Shown here piece by piece: positions 1 through 7,335 of a stretch of 16,612 nucleotides of DNA. The notes under the pieces were generated by a model that worked only from the letters and a program-made list of their open reading frames with translations, made no database searches and was not told where the DNA came from. A program made the position numbers and the translations under genes. The stretch's first letter is position 1; every line of letters starts with the position of its first letter. The stretch comes from Phosphoribacter sp035448065 (GTDB lineage: Bacteria > Actinomycetota > Actinomycetes > Actinomycetales > Dermatophilaceae). The stretch spans positions 1 to 16,612 of the forward strand of contig DAOTIG010000071.1 of assembly GCA_035448065.1 (NCBI GenBank), in the 5' to 3' direction.

Positions 1-21
1 GCCGGCCGGGAGCCAAGCAGA

Positions 22-56
22 AGGGCCCTGACCGCGTTTCCGCAGGTCAGAGCCCT
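22..56 (-). terminator. Hairpin terminator downstream of tRNA-Pro
   Basis: A long inverted repeat lies about 10 bases past the tRNA 3' end on the minus strand. AGGGC (22-26) pairs with GCCCT (52-56). After one mismatch, CTGACC (28-33) pairs with a GGTCAG arm (45-50), and a GCG/CGC inner stem closes on a short T-rich loop. The downstream tract on the minus strand is only modestly T-rich (TTCTGCTT), so it is a good hairpin with a weak U-tract, as is common in high-GC actinobacteria. Confidence 0.6.
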
Positions 57-65
57 AGAGCCAAC

Positions 66-142
<77 letters not shown>

Positions 143-193
143 TGGCTGGTCGCCGAGCGGGGCAGATCGTCCCGGCCGGGCGGCCAAGGAGTG

Positions 194-224
194 AGGATAG
201 CCGACCGGCTGCCACGCCGCCCAA
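194..224 (-). promoter_or_regulatory. Possible promoter of the tRNA-Pro gene
   Basis: On the minus strand a TATCCT hexamer (199-194) fits an actinobacterial -10 TAnnnT box. A TTGGGC hexamer (224-219) lies 19 bases upstream and could be a weak -35 box. The predicted transcript would start about 45 nt before the mature tRNA end. The -35 match is poor and the spacer slightly long, so this is tentative. Confidence 0.3.
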
Positions 225-277
225 TCGGTTCACCCTGAGGGCGGACGGAGCGCAGGGACGGCCAGCGTCGGGTCGGG

Positions 278-317
278 ATGACGGGAAAGTCGCACTGGGA
301 CGTGCCTTTCCCGTCAT
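278..317 (-). terminator. 12-bp inverted repeat downstream of the metallophosphoesterase gene
   Basis: ATGACGGGAAAG (278-289) is perfectly complementary to CTTTCCCGTCAT (306-317). Inside, GCAC (292-295) can pair with GTGC (302-305), extending the hairpin. It lies 77 bases past the stop codon of the metallophosphoesterase gene and before the tRNA promoter region, so a terminator insulating the two units is the simplest reading. There is no U-tract. A role as an operator for the tRNA gene cannot be excluded. The rest of 143-393 shows no convincing gene. Confidence 0.5.
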
Positions 318-393
318 GCCGCCGCGATCCGGGCCGGCAAGGCGGGCCAGCCGCCCCCCGCGAGGTGAGCGGGCGGCATACCTGAGCGGCGGA

Positions 394-1323
394 TCAGGCG
401 CGGGGCGCCAGGGTGACGAGCGATGCCTCCGGTCGGCAGGCGAAGCGCACCGGGGCCATCGGCGAGGTGCCCAGACCGGCCGAGACCTGCAGGTATGCCG
501 CGTCCGCCGGCGCCTGCTCGCTCGGCGTCGAACCGGCGCCGGGCCACCAGCGCGACACGCCCTTGGCGCGGCGGGTGTCGAGGTCGCAGTTGGTCACCAG
601 GGCGCCCCAGCCGGGCAGGCAGAGCTGCCCGCCGTGGGTGTGGCCGGCGATGACCAGCCCGGCGCCGTCAGCGACCATGGCATCGAGCACCCGCTGGTAG
701 GGGGCGTGGGTGACGCCGACGGTGATCGTCGCGGACGGGTCGGCCGGGCCGGCGACGAGGTCGTAGCGGTCGTACTCGAGATGCGGGTCGTCGACGCCCA
801 CCAGCTCGAGATCTGCCCCGCTGACGGCGAGCCGACCGCGCCGGTTGGTGAGGTCGAGCCAGCCCCCACTGCCGAGCAGGGTGATGAGCTCGTCGGTCGG
901 CAGGCGGGGCGACTCGCCGAGTCGGCGACGGTGGTCGTAGAGGTAGTAGGCGGGGTTCTTGAAGCGCGGGGAGAAGTAGTCGTTCGACCCGAGGACGAAG
1001 ACCCCCGGCAGCCCGAGCAGCGGCTCATAGGCCCGAGCGAGCGCCTCGAGGGAGCCCGCGTTGGCGATGTTGTCCCCGGTGGTGACGACGACGTCGGGGG
1101 CCAGCTCGGCCAACCCGCGCACCCACTCCACCTTGCGCCGCTGGCCGGGCATGAGGTGCAGGTCGGTGAGGTGCAGCATCCGGATCGGCCGCGCACCAGC
1201 GGGCAGGACCGGAACGGTATGCCGCCGCAGCGTGAAGAGGTTGCGCTCGACGAGGCCCGCGTAGCCCACGCCCGCGAGGCCCGTCGCGGTCAGTCCGAGG
1301 ACGGCCTTCGCGACGGGATGCAT
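394..1323 (-). CDS. Membrane-anchored metallophosphoesterase (YkuE-like)
   Basis: The 309-residue product is a calcineurin-like phosphoesterase that should bind two metal ions and hydrolyse a phosphoester; the substrate is unknown. All family motifs are visible in order: DLH at 54-56, GDN at 83-85, GSND at 112-115 (the family GNHD/E block), TH at 205-206 and GHTH at 227-230. Residues 4-25 are hydrophobic and probably form an uncleaved anchor, placing the active site outside the membrane. Length is normal for the family. The start is ATG at 1323, preceded by a GAGAGGA tract. Its neighbours are divergent yqeY and then the class A PBP gene, the same grouping as mycobacterial Rv3683 next to ponA2 as I recall it, which hints at an envelope-related substrate. 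Two GGTATGCC octamers lie inside the gene (492, 1216). Confidence 0.9.
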   Translation of the reverse strand: MHPVAKAVLGLTATGLAGVGYAGLVERNLFTLRRHTVPVLPAGARPIRMLHLTDLHLMPGQRRKVEWVRGLAELAPDVVVTTGDNIANAGSLEALARAYEPLLGLPGVFVLGSNDYFSPRFKNPAYYLYDHRRRLGESPRLPTDELITLLGSGGWLDLTNRRGRLAVSGADLELVGVDDPHLEYDRYDLVAGPADPSATITVGVTHAPYQRVLDAMVADGAGLVIAGHTHGGQLCLPGWGALVTNCDLDTRRAKGVSRWWPGAGSTPSEQAPADAAYLQVSAGLGTSPMAPVRFACRPEASLVTLAPRA

Positions 1324-1389
1324 CGTCCGATCCTCTCATCTCGTGACGGCCGCGACGGCCGCAGTGTCCGCCGGTTGGAGAATGGGGGG

Positions 1390-1845
1390 ATGAGCCTCAA
1401 GCAGACCCTCCAGCAGGACCTCACCGCGGCGATGCGGGCCCGGGAGCAGACCGTCACCGCCACCATCCGGATGGTGCTCACTGCGATCACCAACGAGGAG
1501 GTCGCCGGCACCGAGCACCGCGAGCTCACCGATGCCGATGTCCAGCGGGTGCTCACCCGGGAGGCCAAGAAGCGGCGTGAGGCGGCCACGGCATATCGGG
1601 ATGCCAAGCGACCCGAGCTGGCCGACCGCGAGGAGGCCGAGCTCGCCGTCATCGAGGGCTATCTGCCCGCGCAGCTCAGCGAGGAGGAGCTGGCGGCGCT
1701 GGTCGCCCAGGCGGTCGCTCAGGTGGGGGCGACGGGTATGCCGCAGCTCGGCCAGGTGATGAAGGTCGCCCAGCCGCTCGTGGCCGGCCGCGCCGAGGGA
1801 GGTCGGGTGGCGGCCGCCGTGCGGGCCGCGCTCACCGGCGGGTGA
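1390..1845 (+). CDS. GatB/YqeY domain protein
   Basis: The 151-residue product begins MSLKQTLQQDLTAAMRARE and matches stand-alone GatB/YqeY-domain proteins. These are small helical proteins related to the C-terminal tRNA-binding part of the GatB amidotransferase subunit, and their cellular role is not well defined. Supporting family blocks are the N-terminal TATIRMVLTAI segment, the EEAELAVIEGYLPAQLSEEEL segment around residue 85-105, and the GRAEGGRVAAAVRAAL end. The ATG at 1390 has a GGAG Shine-Dalgarno 9 bases upstream (1377-1380). A longer reading extends upstream in this frame, but it only overlaps the metallophosphoesterase gene and is not used. The gene is divergent from the phosphoesterase gene and convergent with the PBP gene. 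Confidence 0.92.
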   Translation: MSLKQTLQQDLTAAMRAREQTVTATIRMVLTAITNEEVAGTEHRELTDADVQRVLTREAKKRREAATAYRDAKRPELADREEAELAVIEGYLPAQLSEEELAALVAQAVAQVGATGMPQLGQVMKVAQPLVAGRAEGGRVAAAVRAALTGG

Positions 1846-1878
1846 TGGTCCGCTCGGCGGGTGATGGTCCGCTCGGCG
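1836..1878. repeat. 19-bp tandem duplication across the yqeY stop codon
   Basis: The unit CGGCGGGTGATGGTCCGCT occurs at 1836-1854 and identically at 1855-1873, followed by five more matching bases. The first copy contains the yqeY stop codon TGA (1843-1845) and the second repeats it in a different frame. It looks like a recent slippage duplication that lengthened the short gap before the convergent PBP gene. Confidence 0.85.
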
Positions 1879-1891
1879 CCGGCTCGGCTGA

Positions 1892-4315
1892 CTAGCCCGC
1901 GGGAGCGGCTGGCGGGGCGGGCGGCGCCGCCGGGTCCGGAGCGGGTGCCGGCGCGGGTGCTGGAGCCGGCGGCGGCGAGCCCTTGGACACGAGGATCTGC
2001 ACCACCGAGCCGCGGGTCGCCTGGCCGCGCGGACTGGTGCCGACAACGGTGCCCGAGCGATAGCCCGAGTAGACGTAGACCACCGTCGGCGCGAATCCCG
2101 CCTGCTGCAGCAGCGCCTTCGCGTCATTGACCGACATCCGGGTCACTGCAGGGATGTCGACCTTCTCGCCGTTGACGGTCGCGTCGTTCGGCTCGGGGAA
2201 CCTGGTCATCGGGACCCCGGCCAGCGCGCGGTCCATGATCTGCTTCCACAGCGGGCCCGCGACCACCGAGCTGTACATCGTGTCGTAGTACCGGCCGCCG
2301 ACCTTGACGTTCTCGAGCCGGGTGAGGTTGTTCTTGTCGTTGGGCGTGCCGACCCACACCGCGGTCGACAGCTCCGGGGTGAAGCCGACGAACCAGGTCT
2401 CGTTGTTGTTGTCCGTCGTGCCCGACTTGCCGGCCGCCTGACGCCCGCCGGCGAGGTTGCTGTTGCGGCCGGTGCCCGCCTTGTCGGTGAACACGTTGGT
2501 CATCAGATCGGTGACGCCACGGGCCACCTCGGGTTGGATCCGGCGGTCGCACTGGCTGCCGAGGGCGGGGACGGGCAGCGGCTTGCCGTCCTTGAGGATC
2601 TCGACCACCGGGACCGGAGCGCAGTGGACGCCGTCGTTGGCCAGGGTCTGATAGGCACTGGCGACGGTCATCGGCGAGACCTCGTTGGCGCCGATGATGA
2701 GCGGAGCCGGGGTGGCCTGGATCGGCTCGCCGCTGCCCTGGTGCAGCCCCATCCTGGTGTCGATCTCGGCGAGCGGGCAGACGTCACCACCGAGGTAGTC
2801 GATGATCATGCCGACGAAGGCCGTGTTGATCGAGTGGGCGGTCGCCTTGGCCAGCGTCATCGTGCCGTCCTTGACCGGCTCGGCGTTGCGCACCGACCAC
2901 GGCTCCTTGCCCAGCCCGCACTTGCCGCCGAGCTCCTTGTTCGTGTACTCGGCCGGGTCCTTGGGCGAGGCGCCCTTGGCGAAGACGCTCGCAGTCGTCG
3001 GGATGCCCTTCTCCATCAAGGCGACCAGGGTGAAGGCCTTGGCCGTCGAGCCGAACTGGAAGCCCATGCTGCCGCCGTACTTCGTGTCGACGGCCCAGTT
3101 GACCTGGGTCTGCGTGTCGTTGGCCGGCTTCACGGCATAGTCGGTGTTCTGCACGATAGCCCGGACCCCGCCGGTCTTGACGTCGAGGATCGCCGTGGCG
3201 GCGCCGATGTAGGCGCCGTCGTTGGCCCGGCTGCCCACCGGGATCATCTTGAGCAGCTCCTCGCGCGCCCCGGCGTAGGTCTTGGGGTCGAAGGTGGTCT
3301 TGATGGTCAGGCCGCCCCGGTAGATCGCCTGGATCCGCTGCTCCTGGGTGTTGCCGAGCGCCTGGTTGAGCGACGGGTCGCTCTTGAGCCAGACCATGAG
3401 GTAGTCGCAGAAGTAGGGATACGGCGACGCGGCGCACGAGCTGACCATCGGCGTGACCCGCAGCATGTCCTTGAGCGGCACCGCGCGGGCGGTCTTCCAG
3501 TCGGCGTCCGTGATGATGCCCAGCTCGTGCATCCGGTCCAGGACGACATTGCGGCGCGCGAGCGCCCGATCGGGGTTCTTCACCGGGTCGGTCGTGCCCG
3601 GGTTCTGGGTCAGTCCGGCGAGCAGCGCCGACTCCTGCAGGTTGAGGGTCTTGGCCGAGTGGCCGAAGTAGTGCTGCGCGGCCGCCTCGACGCCATAGGC
3701 ACGGTCGCCGTAGTAGACGAGGTTGAGGTAGCCCTCGAGGATCTGGTCCTTGGTCTGGGTCTTCTCCAGGGCGATGGCGTACTTGAGCTCCTGGATCTTG
3801 CGCGCGTAGTTCTTCGCCGTCGCCTCCGCCGCGCCCTGCTTGTCACCGGCCCGCAGCGCGTTGTACTGCAGGGTCACCTTGACGTACTGCTGGGTGAGCG
3901 TCGAGCCGCCTCCGGTCACCTCGCCGGCGCTCTTGTTGCTGATCAGGGCCCGCATGATGCCCTGCAGGTCGGCGCCGCCGTGGTCGTAGAAGCGGTGGTC
4001 CTCGATCGCCACCTGCGCGGTGCGCATGATCGGCGAGACCTCGGCCAGCGGCACGATGATCCGGTTCTCGTCATAGGGGGTGGCGATCTTGGTGCCGTCC
4101 GAGGCGAGGACGACCGACTGCTCGGACAGCGGTGAGGTCGTGAACTCGTCGGGCAGCGACTCGAACATGTCGACCGCCGCGCCCGACGCAGCCCCGACGG
4201 CCCCCACCATCGGCACGAACAGCCCGGCCGCGAGCAGCCCGGCGACGACCGACGCGGCGACGAAGGCCGCCAAGAGGCTGAGCACGGACGAGACGTGCGG
4301 GCGACCTGCAGACAT
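1892..4315 (-). CDS. ponA2: Class A penicillin-binding protein with PASTA domain (PonA2-like)
   Basis: The 807-residue bifunctional enzyme polymerises glycan strands and cross-links peptidoglycan outside the membrane. After a short cytoplasmic tail there is a membrane anchor at about 10-43. The glycosyltransferase (GT51) domain shows EDHRFYDHGG from catalytic Glu105, GGSTLTQQYVK from 136 and ILEGYLNLVYYG from 192. The transpeptidase has STAK (nucleophile Ser423, Lys426), SIN at 495-497 and KSGTT at 630-634. One PASTA domain covers about 720-779, followed by a Pro/Ala tail to the end. An FCDY block near 302 resembles mycobacterial PonA2. I chose ATG at 4315; an in-frame GTG at 4339 would add eight residues, and neither has a strong ribosome site. 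The context of whiB4-like, phosphoesterase and ArsA pair supports the PonA2 assignment. Confidence 0.95.
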   Translation of the reverse strand: MSAGRPHVSSVLSLLAAFVAASVVAGLLAAGLFVPMVGAVGAASGAAVDMFESLPDEFTTSPLSEQSVVLASDGTKIATPYDENRIIVPLAEVSPIMRTAQVAIEDHRFYDHGGADLQGIMRALISNKSAGEVTGGGSTLTQQYVKVTLQYNALRAGDKQGAAEATAKNYARKIQELKYAIALEKTQTKDQILEGYLNLVYYGDRAYGVEAAAQHYFGHSAKTLNLQESALLAGLTQNPGTTDPVKNPDRALARRNVVLDRMHELGIITDADWKTARAVPLKDMLRVTPMVSSCAASPYPYFCDYLMVWLKSDPSLNQALGNTQEQRIQAIYRGGLTIKTTFDPKTYAGAREELLKMIPVGSRANDGAYIGAATAILDVKTGGVRAIVQNTDYAVKPANDTQTQVNWAVDTKYGGSMGFQFGSTAKAFTLVALMEKGIPTTASVFAKGASPKDPAEYTNKELGGKCGLGKEPWSVRNAEPVKDGTMTLAKATAHSINTAFVGMIIDYLGGDVCPLAEIDTRMGLHQGSGEPIQATPAPLIIGANEVSPMTVASAYQTLANDGVHCAPVPVVEILKDGKPLPVPALGSQCDRRIQPEVARGVTDLMTNVFTDKAGTGRNSNLAGGRQAAGKSGTTDNNNETWFVGFTPELSTAVWVGTPNDKNNLTRLENVKVGGRYYDTMYSSVVAGPLWKQIMDRALAGVPMTRFPEPNDATVNGEKVDIPAVTRMSVNDAKALLQQAGFAPTVVYVYSGYRSGTVVGTSPRGQATRGSVVQILVSKGSPPPAPAPAPAPAPDPAAPPAPPAAPAG

Positions 4316-4345
4316 GGGCTCAAGGGTAACCCGCAGCACCGTGTA

Positions 4346-4588
4346 TCACCGCGAGCGCTGCCCGCTCCTCACGCACATCAGGACAACGCCGACGAGGTAT
4401 GCCGCGCCCACACCGCGCGCGGCGCGGCATACCGGATGCACGAGACAGACGACCGTGACCAGAGCCGACAGCGCCGCGAACACGCACGACGGGAGCACCC
4501 CGGCGAATCCCGGGGATGACTTCCGGCACAACCGTCTCGGACTAGTCCGGGGAGACCAAACCTCATCCGATCGGGTCATGGAGTGCAA
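4346..4588 (-). CDS. Possible small two-helix membrane protein
   Basis: An 80-codon reading frame begins with TTG at 4588 and stops at 4346, seven bases before the alternative GTG start of the PBP gene. An AGGAG sequence (4602-4598) sits 9 bases upstream of the TTG. The first 30 residues are polar, then two hydrophobic stretches follow (about 31-52, VLPSCVFAALSALVTVVCLV, and about 60-73, GVGAAYLVGVVLMC), with GC-rich third positions over that part. I do not recognise a family. GC-rich DNA generates chance frames, and three other overlapping frames exist here, so this is only a candidate. If real, it would be translated just ahead of the PBP. Confidence 0.28.
   Translation of the reverse strand: MHSMTRSDEVWSPRTSPRRLCRKSSPGFAGVLPSCVFAALSALVTVVCLVHPVCRAARGVGAAYLVGVVLMCVRSGQRSR
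4396..4433. repeat. 13-bp inverted repeat made of two GGTATGCC octamers
   Basis: GGTATGCCGCGCC (4396-4408) and GGCGCGGCATACC (4421-4433) are perfect reverse complements separated by 12 bases. Each arm begins or ends with the octamer that is dispersed through the window. It lies in the divergent gap between the PBP and whiB genes. It could be a hairpin, an operator or a paired copy of the dispersed motif. Confidence 0.8.
4534..4556. promoter_or_regulatory. Interrupted palindrome upstream of whiB
   Basis: GTCTC (4534-4538) pairs with GAGAC (4552-4556) and flanks the perfect palindrome GGACTAGTCC (4539-4548). The 12-base core CGGACTAGTCCG is fully self-complementary. CTAG is rare in GC-rich DNA, which makes a chance origin less likely. 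Its position in a divergent promoter region, about 110-135 bases upstream of whiB, suits an operator. No cognate regulator can be named. Confidence 0.4.
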
Positions 4589-4601
4589 AGTCAGGCACTC
4601 C
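4580..4601. promoter_or_regulatory. Inverted repeat in the whiB upstream region
   Basis: GGAGTGC (4580-4586) and GCACTCC (4595-4601) form a 7-bp stem with an 8-base loop. It may be an operator. If the small minus-strand frame starting at 4588 is real, the same stem would tie up its ribosome site, because the AGGAG and the start region would pair. Confidence 0.35.
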
Positions 4602-4614
4602 TAACCTTCAAGTA

Positions 4615-4642
4615 ACGGCACGTCCGGGGCTGGACGTGCCGT
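4615..4642 (+). promoter_or_regulatory. 11-bp perfect hairpin just upstream of the whiB ribosome site
   Basis: ACGGCACGTCC (4615-4625) and GGACGTGCCGT (4632-4642) are perfect reverse complements around a GGGGCT loop. The hairpin ends 11 bases before the GGGAG ribosome site (4654-4658) and 25 bases before the whiB ATG. It is either a 5' leader hairpin or a dyad operator overlapping the promoter. There is no T-run after it, and it precedes rather than follows the gene, so terminator is less likely. Confidence 0.55.
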
Positions 4643-4667
4643 ACGGGGAAAGCGGGAGCGAACAATC

Positions 4668-4982
4668 ATGACGACACCAGTGGTCAGCAGGACCCTGCGC
4701 CCGGATTGGGCGGGGTTGGGTACATGTGTGACGCGCGATCCGGACGCACTGTTCGTGCGTGGGGCGGCGCAGCAGCAGGCGAAGGCGGTGTGCCAGCGAT
4801 GCCCAGTCATCGCCGAGTGCCTCGCCGACGCCCTGGACAACCGGACCGAGTTCGGTGTCTGGGGCGGCCAGACGGAGCGGGAGCGGCGAGCGCTGTTGCG
4901 GCGCAACCCGAATGTCGATTCGTGGTGGCGCCTGTTCGCTGTGGCCGGGGCTGGACGCGCAGCATCCGCAGTCGCCTCCTGA
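4668..4982 (+). CDS. whiB4: WhiB-family iron-sulfur transcriptional regulator (WhiB4-like)
   Basis: The 104-residue product has the four invariant Wbl cysteines at 20, 42, 45 and 51 (C-x21-C-x2-C-x5-C), which hold a [4Fe-4S] cluster, followed by GVWGG at 63-67 and a basic RERRALLRR segment. Family members respond to oxygen, nitric oxide or thiol redox state. The DPDALFVRGAAQQ and DALDNRTEFGVWGG blocks and the location beside ponA2 and the ArsA pair match recalled mycobacterial WhiB4, a redox regulator. The start is ATG at 4668, with GGGAG 9 bases upstream. Three dyads lie upstream, so it is likely controlled at its own promoter. It converges with the ArsA-like operon across a strong hairpin. 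Confidence 0.95.
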   Translation: MTTPVVSRTLRPDWAGLGTCVTRDPDALFVRGAAQQQAKAVCQRCPVIAECLADALDNRTEFGVWGGQTERERRALLRRNPNVDSWWRLFAVAGAGRAASAVAS

Positions 4983-5026
4983 TCGGCACGATCTGGGGGG
5001 GGCAGTGGACTCGGGGATCCACAACT

Positions 5027-5058
5027 GGAGGGCCGGAGCCTGGTGGCTCCGGCCCTCC
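5027..5058. terminator. Bidirectional hairpin between whiB and the ArsA operon
   Basis: GGAGGGCCGGAGCC (5027-5040) and GGCTCCGGCCCTCC (5045-5058) form a perfect 14-bp stem with a TGGT tetraloop. It sits in the 125-base gap between two converging genes and so can terminate both. No U-tract follows on either strand. The very stable GC stem alone is typical of this kind of genome. Confidence 0.85.
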
Positions 5059-5107
5059 GGCATGCTCGGGGCAGGTGCCGTCGGCTGCCGGCGGGCTTGC
5101 CGTGGCG

Positions 5108-6277
5108 TCAGGTCGCGGCCAGCCGGTGGCCGACCTCGCGCAGTCCGGCGACGTCGTGGACGTCCTGGGCGAGCGCGGCGACCTCGACGACCGGGATGCT
5201 CGGGTGGCCCGCGGTGAACCGGCGCACGAGGTTGCGGTGCCGGGCGGCCAGGTCGGACAGCGCGGCGTGCAGGGTCAGCGCAGCGGACGTCTCGAGCCGG
5301 TCGGCGTCGGCGAGCTGCTCGGCGACCGCGCGGGCCCGGGAGGCGGTCAGGCCCGGCGCGGGGGCGGGCTGCATCCGGTTGACGACGAGCCCGGCGAGCG
5401 GCATCCCGTCCTTGGCCAGCCGGGCGACGAAGTAGGACGCCTCGCGCAGCGCATCCCGCTCGGGGGCAGCGACGACGACGAACGCGGTGCCGCGGTCCTT
5501 GAGCAGCGCGTAGGTGTGGTCGGCGCGCTCGCGGAAGCCGCCGAACATCGAGTCGAGCGCGTTGACGAAGGTCTGCACGTCCCGCAGCATCTGGGCCCCG
5601 AGCACGGTGTCGAGGGTCTTGGTGACCAGCCCGATCCCGACGTTGACGAGCTTGAGCCCGGCTCGCCCGCCGGCCTTGGCCGGGGCCGAGATGAGCCGGA
5701 TGAAGCGGCCGTCGAGGAAGGAGCCGAGCCGCTTCGGGGCGTCGAGGAAGTCCAGCGCCGAGCGGCTCGGAGGGGTGTCGACGACGATGAGGTCCCAGCC
5801 GAGCTCGGCGCGGTCGGCCTGGGCGCGCAGCTGGCCGAGCTTCTCCATCGCCATGTACTCCTGAGTGCCGGCGAAGGACGAGCTGACCGCTTGGTAGAAG
5901 GGGTTGGCGAGGATCTGCTCGGCGGTCTCGCGGGAGGCGTGGGCGAGCACGACCTCGTCGAAGGTCCGCTTCATGTCGAGCATCATCGCGTCGAGATGGC
6001 CGCCGCCGGCGGTGTCGATGCCGGCCACGGCGCGCGGGGTGTTGTCGAGCTCGACGAGGCCGAGCGACTGGGCCAGCCGGCGGGCCGGGTCGATGGTGAG
6101 CACGACGACCCGGCGGCCCTGCTCGGCGGCGCGCAGGCCCAGCGCCGCCGCCGTCGTCGTCTTGCCGACCCCGCCGCTGCCGCAGCACACGACGATCCGG
6201 GTATGCCGGTCGGCGAGCAGCGCGTCGACGTCGAGCGAGCGGGGGGTGCGGGGGGCGCGGGTCGAGGAGGCGGTCAC
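5108..6277 (-). CDS. ArsA/GET3-like ATPase, second of a pair (Rv3680-like)
   Basis: The 389-residue product is a SIMIBI-class NTPase. The P-loop is GSGGVGKTTT at 33-42, TIDPARR lies at 61-67 (switch I region), and VDTPPSRSALDFL starts at 166 (switch II/Walker B). The signature lysine of deviant Walker A motifs (KGGxGKT) is replaced by Ser34, whereas the partner gene has it. Blocks such as AGTQEYMAMEKLGQL and DFLDAPKRLGSF match recalled Rv3680. Tail-anchored protein targeting or arsenite export are functions of distant relatives, not demonstrated here. It starts with GTG at 6277, and its GTGA overlaps the stop codon of the upstream partner, so the two are translationally coupled and probably form a heterodimer. 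Confidence 0.93.
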   Translation of the reverse strand: MTASSTRAPRTPRSLDVDALLADRHTRIVVCCGSGGVGKTTTAAALGLRAAEQGRRVVVLTIDPARRLAQSLGLVELDNTPRAVAGIDTAGGGHLDAMMLDMKRTFDEVVLAHASRETAEQILANPFYQAVSSSFAGTQEYMAMEKLGQLRAQADRAELGWDLIVVDTPPSRSALDFLDAPKRLGSFLDGRFIRLISAPAKAGGRAGLKLVNVGIGLVTKTLDTVLGAQMLRDVQTFVNALDSMFGGFRERADHTYALLKDRGTAFVVVAAPERDALREASYFVARLAKDGMPLAGLVVNRMQPAPAPGLTASRARAVAEQLADADRLETSAALTLHAALSDLAARHRNLVRRFTAGHPSIPVVEVAALAQDVHDVAGLREVGHRLAAT

Positions 6278-7335
6278 GCGGGCACCATCCCCTGGTCGGC
6301 GAGCAGCTCGCCGATCTCGCAGACGGCGTTTGCGTCGACGCCGTCGACGAGATAGGGGACAGTGACCAGCGGCAGCCCGCTCGCCTCGAGCACGGTGAGC
6401 TGCTCGTCCTCGAGCTCGACCCGCTCTGCGTGCTCGCGGACCTGGCTGACCAGGCCGTCGACGAGGGCCGGCGCCGGGTCGAGTCCGACCGCACGCAGGT
6501 CGGCGGCGACCCCCTCGGGATCCAGGTCGGTGGGCGTGACCAGGCCCTCGTCGGCGTCGGTGAGCAGCCCGGCGCGGGCCTGGTTGATGACGACCGCGCC
6601 GATCGGCATACCGAGGGAGCGGAGCTCGGCGACCGCGTCGACGGTCTCCTGGACCGGCATCTCCTCGAGCAGGGTGACGAGGTGCACGGCGGTCGCCTCG
6701 GACTGCAGCATCTCGGTGATCGAGTCGGCCTGGCTGTGGATCGGGCCCATCCGGGCCAGGTCGGCCACCTCGGCGCCGACCGAGAGGAAGCGCCCGATCC
6801 GGCCGGTCGGCGGTGCGTCGAGGACGACGGCGTCGAAGTCGTAGGGCGCGTCGCTGCGCCGGTGGTGGCGGGCATCCGCACGCCGGCGCATCGCCTCGTA
6901 GACCCGGCCGACGAGCAGCAGGTCGCGCACGCCCGGGGCGATGGTCGTCGCGAAGTCGATCGCCCCGAAGCGCTCGAGCACCCCGCCGGCCCGGCCGAGC
7001 TTGTAGAAGAGCTGGAGGTACTCCAGCAGCGCGGTCTTGGCATCGACGGAGAGGCCGACCACCTCGCCGCGCCCTGAGGTCGCCGCGACCTGGGTCTCGG
7101 TGTGCGGCAGCGGCGGCACGTCGAAGGTCTGGCTGATGCCCTGGCGCCCCTCGACCTCGGCGAGCAGCACCCTCTTGCCCCGCGCAGCGAGCGCCGCAGC
7201 GAGCGCCGCGGCCACCGTTGTCTTGCCGGTGCCACCCTTGCCGGTGACGATGTGCAGCCGGACCCGCTCGAAGCCGTCCGGCAGCGGTGCCTGGGAGCCG
7301 GCCGGCAGCGAGACGGTCGAGCTCGGCGGCGGCAT
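6274..7335 (-). CDS. ArsA/GET3-like ATPase, first of a pair (Rv3679-like)
   Basis: The 353-residue product carries the deviant Walker A GKGGTGKTT at 32-40 with signature Lys33, AEVEGRQGISQTFDVPPLP at 59-77 and LDAPPTGRIGRFL from 172 (switch II). FATTIAPGVRDLLLVG and HLVTLLEEMPVQET match recalled Rv3679. A basic, histidine-containing insert (RRRADARHHRR, 150-160) precedes the switch II region. The start is ATG at 7335, inside a GGTATGCC octamer and an inverted repeat. There is no clear ribosome site, and no better start is visible between here and the P-loop. Upstream residues possible in this frame are proline- and arginine-rich and unlike the family. It shares a GTGA overlap with the second ATPase gene. 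Confidence 0.92.
   Translation of the reverse strand: MPPPSSTVSLPAGSQAPLPDGFERVRLHIVTGKGGTGKTTVAAALAAALAARGKRVLLAEVEGRQGISQTFDVPPLPHTETQVAATSGRGEVVGLSVDAKTALLEYLQLFYKLGRAGGVLERFGAIDFATTIAPGVRDLLLVGRVYEAMRRRADARHHRRSDAPYDFDAVVLDAPPTGRIGRFLSVGAEVADLARMGPIHSQADSITEMLQSEATAVHLVTLLEEMPVQETVDAVAELRSLGMPIGAVVINQARAGLLTDADEGLVTPTDLDPEGVAADLRAVGLDPAPALVDGLVSQVREHAERVELEDEQLTVLEASGLPLVTVPYLVDGVDANAVCEIGELLADQGMVPA

Noticed and set aside
2534..4135. Long plus-strand open frame of 533 codons opposite the PBP gene
   Set aside because: Its product is a low-complexity, Arg/Val/Gly/Asp-rich sequence produced by reading opposite a GC-rich gene. The minus strand carries an unambiguous PBP with all catalytic motifs.
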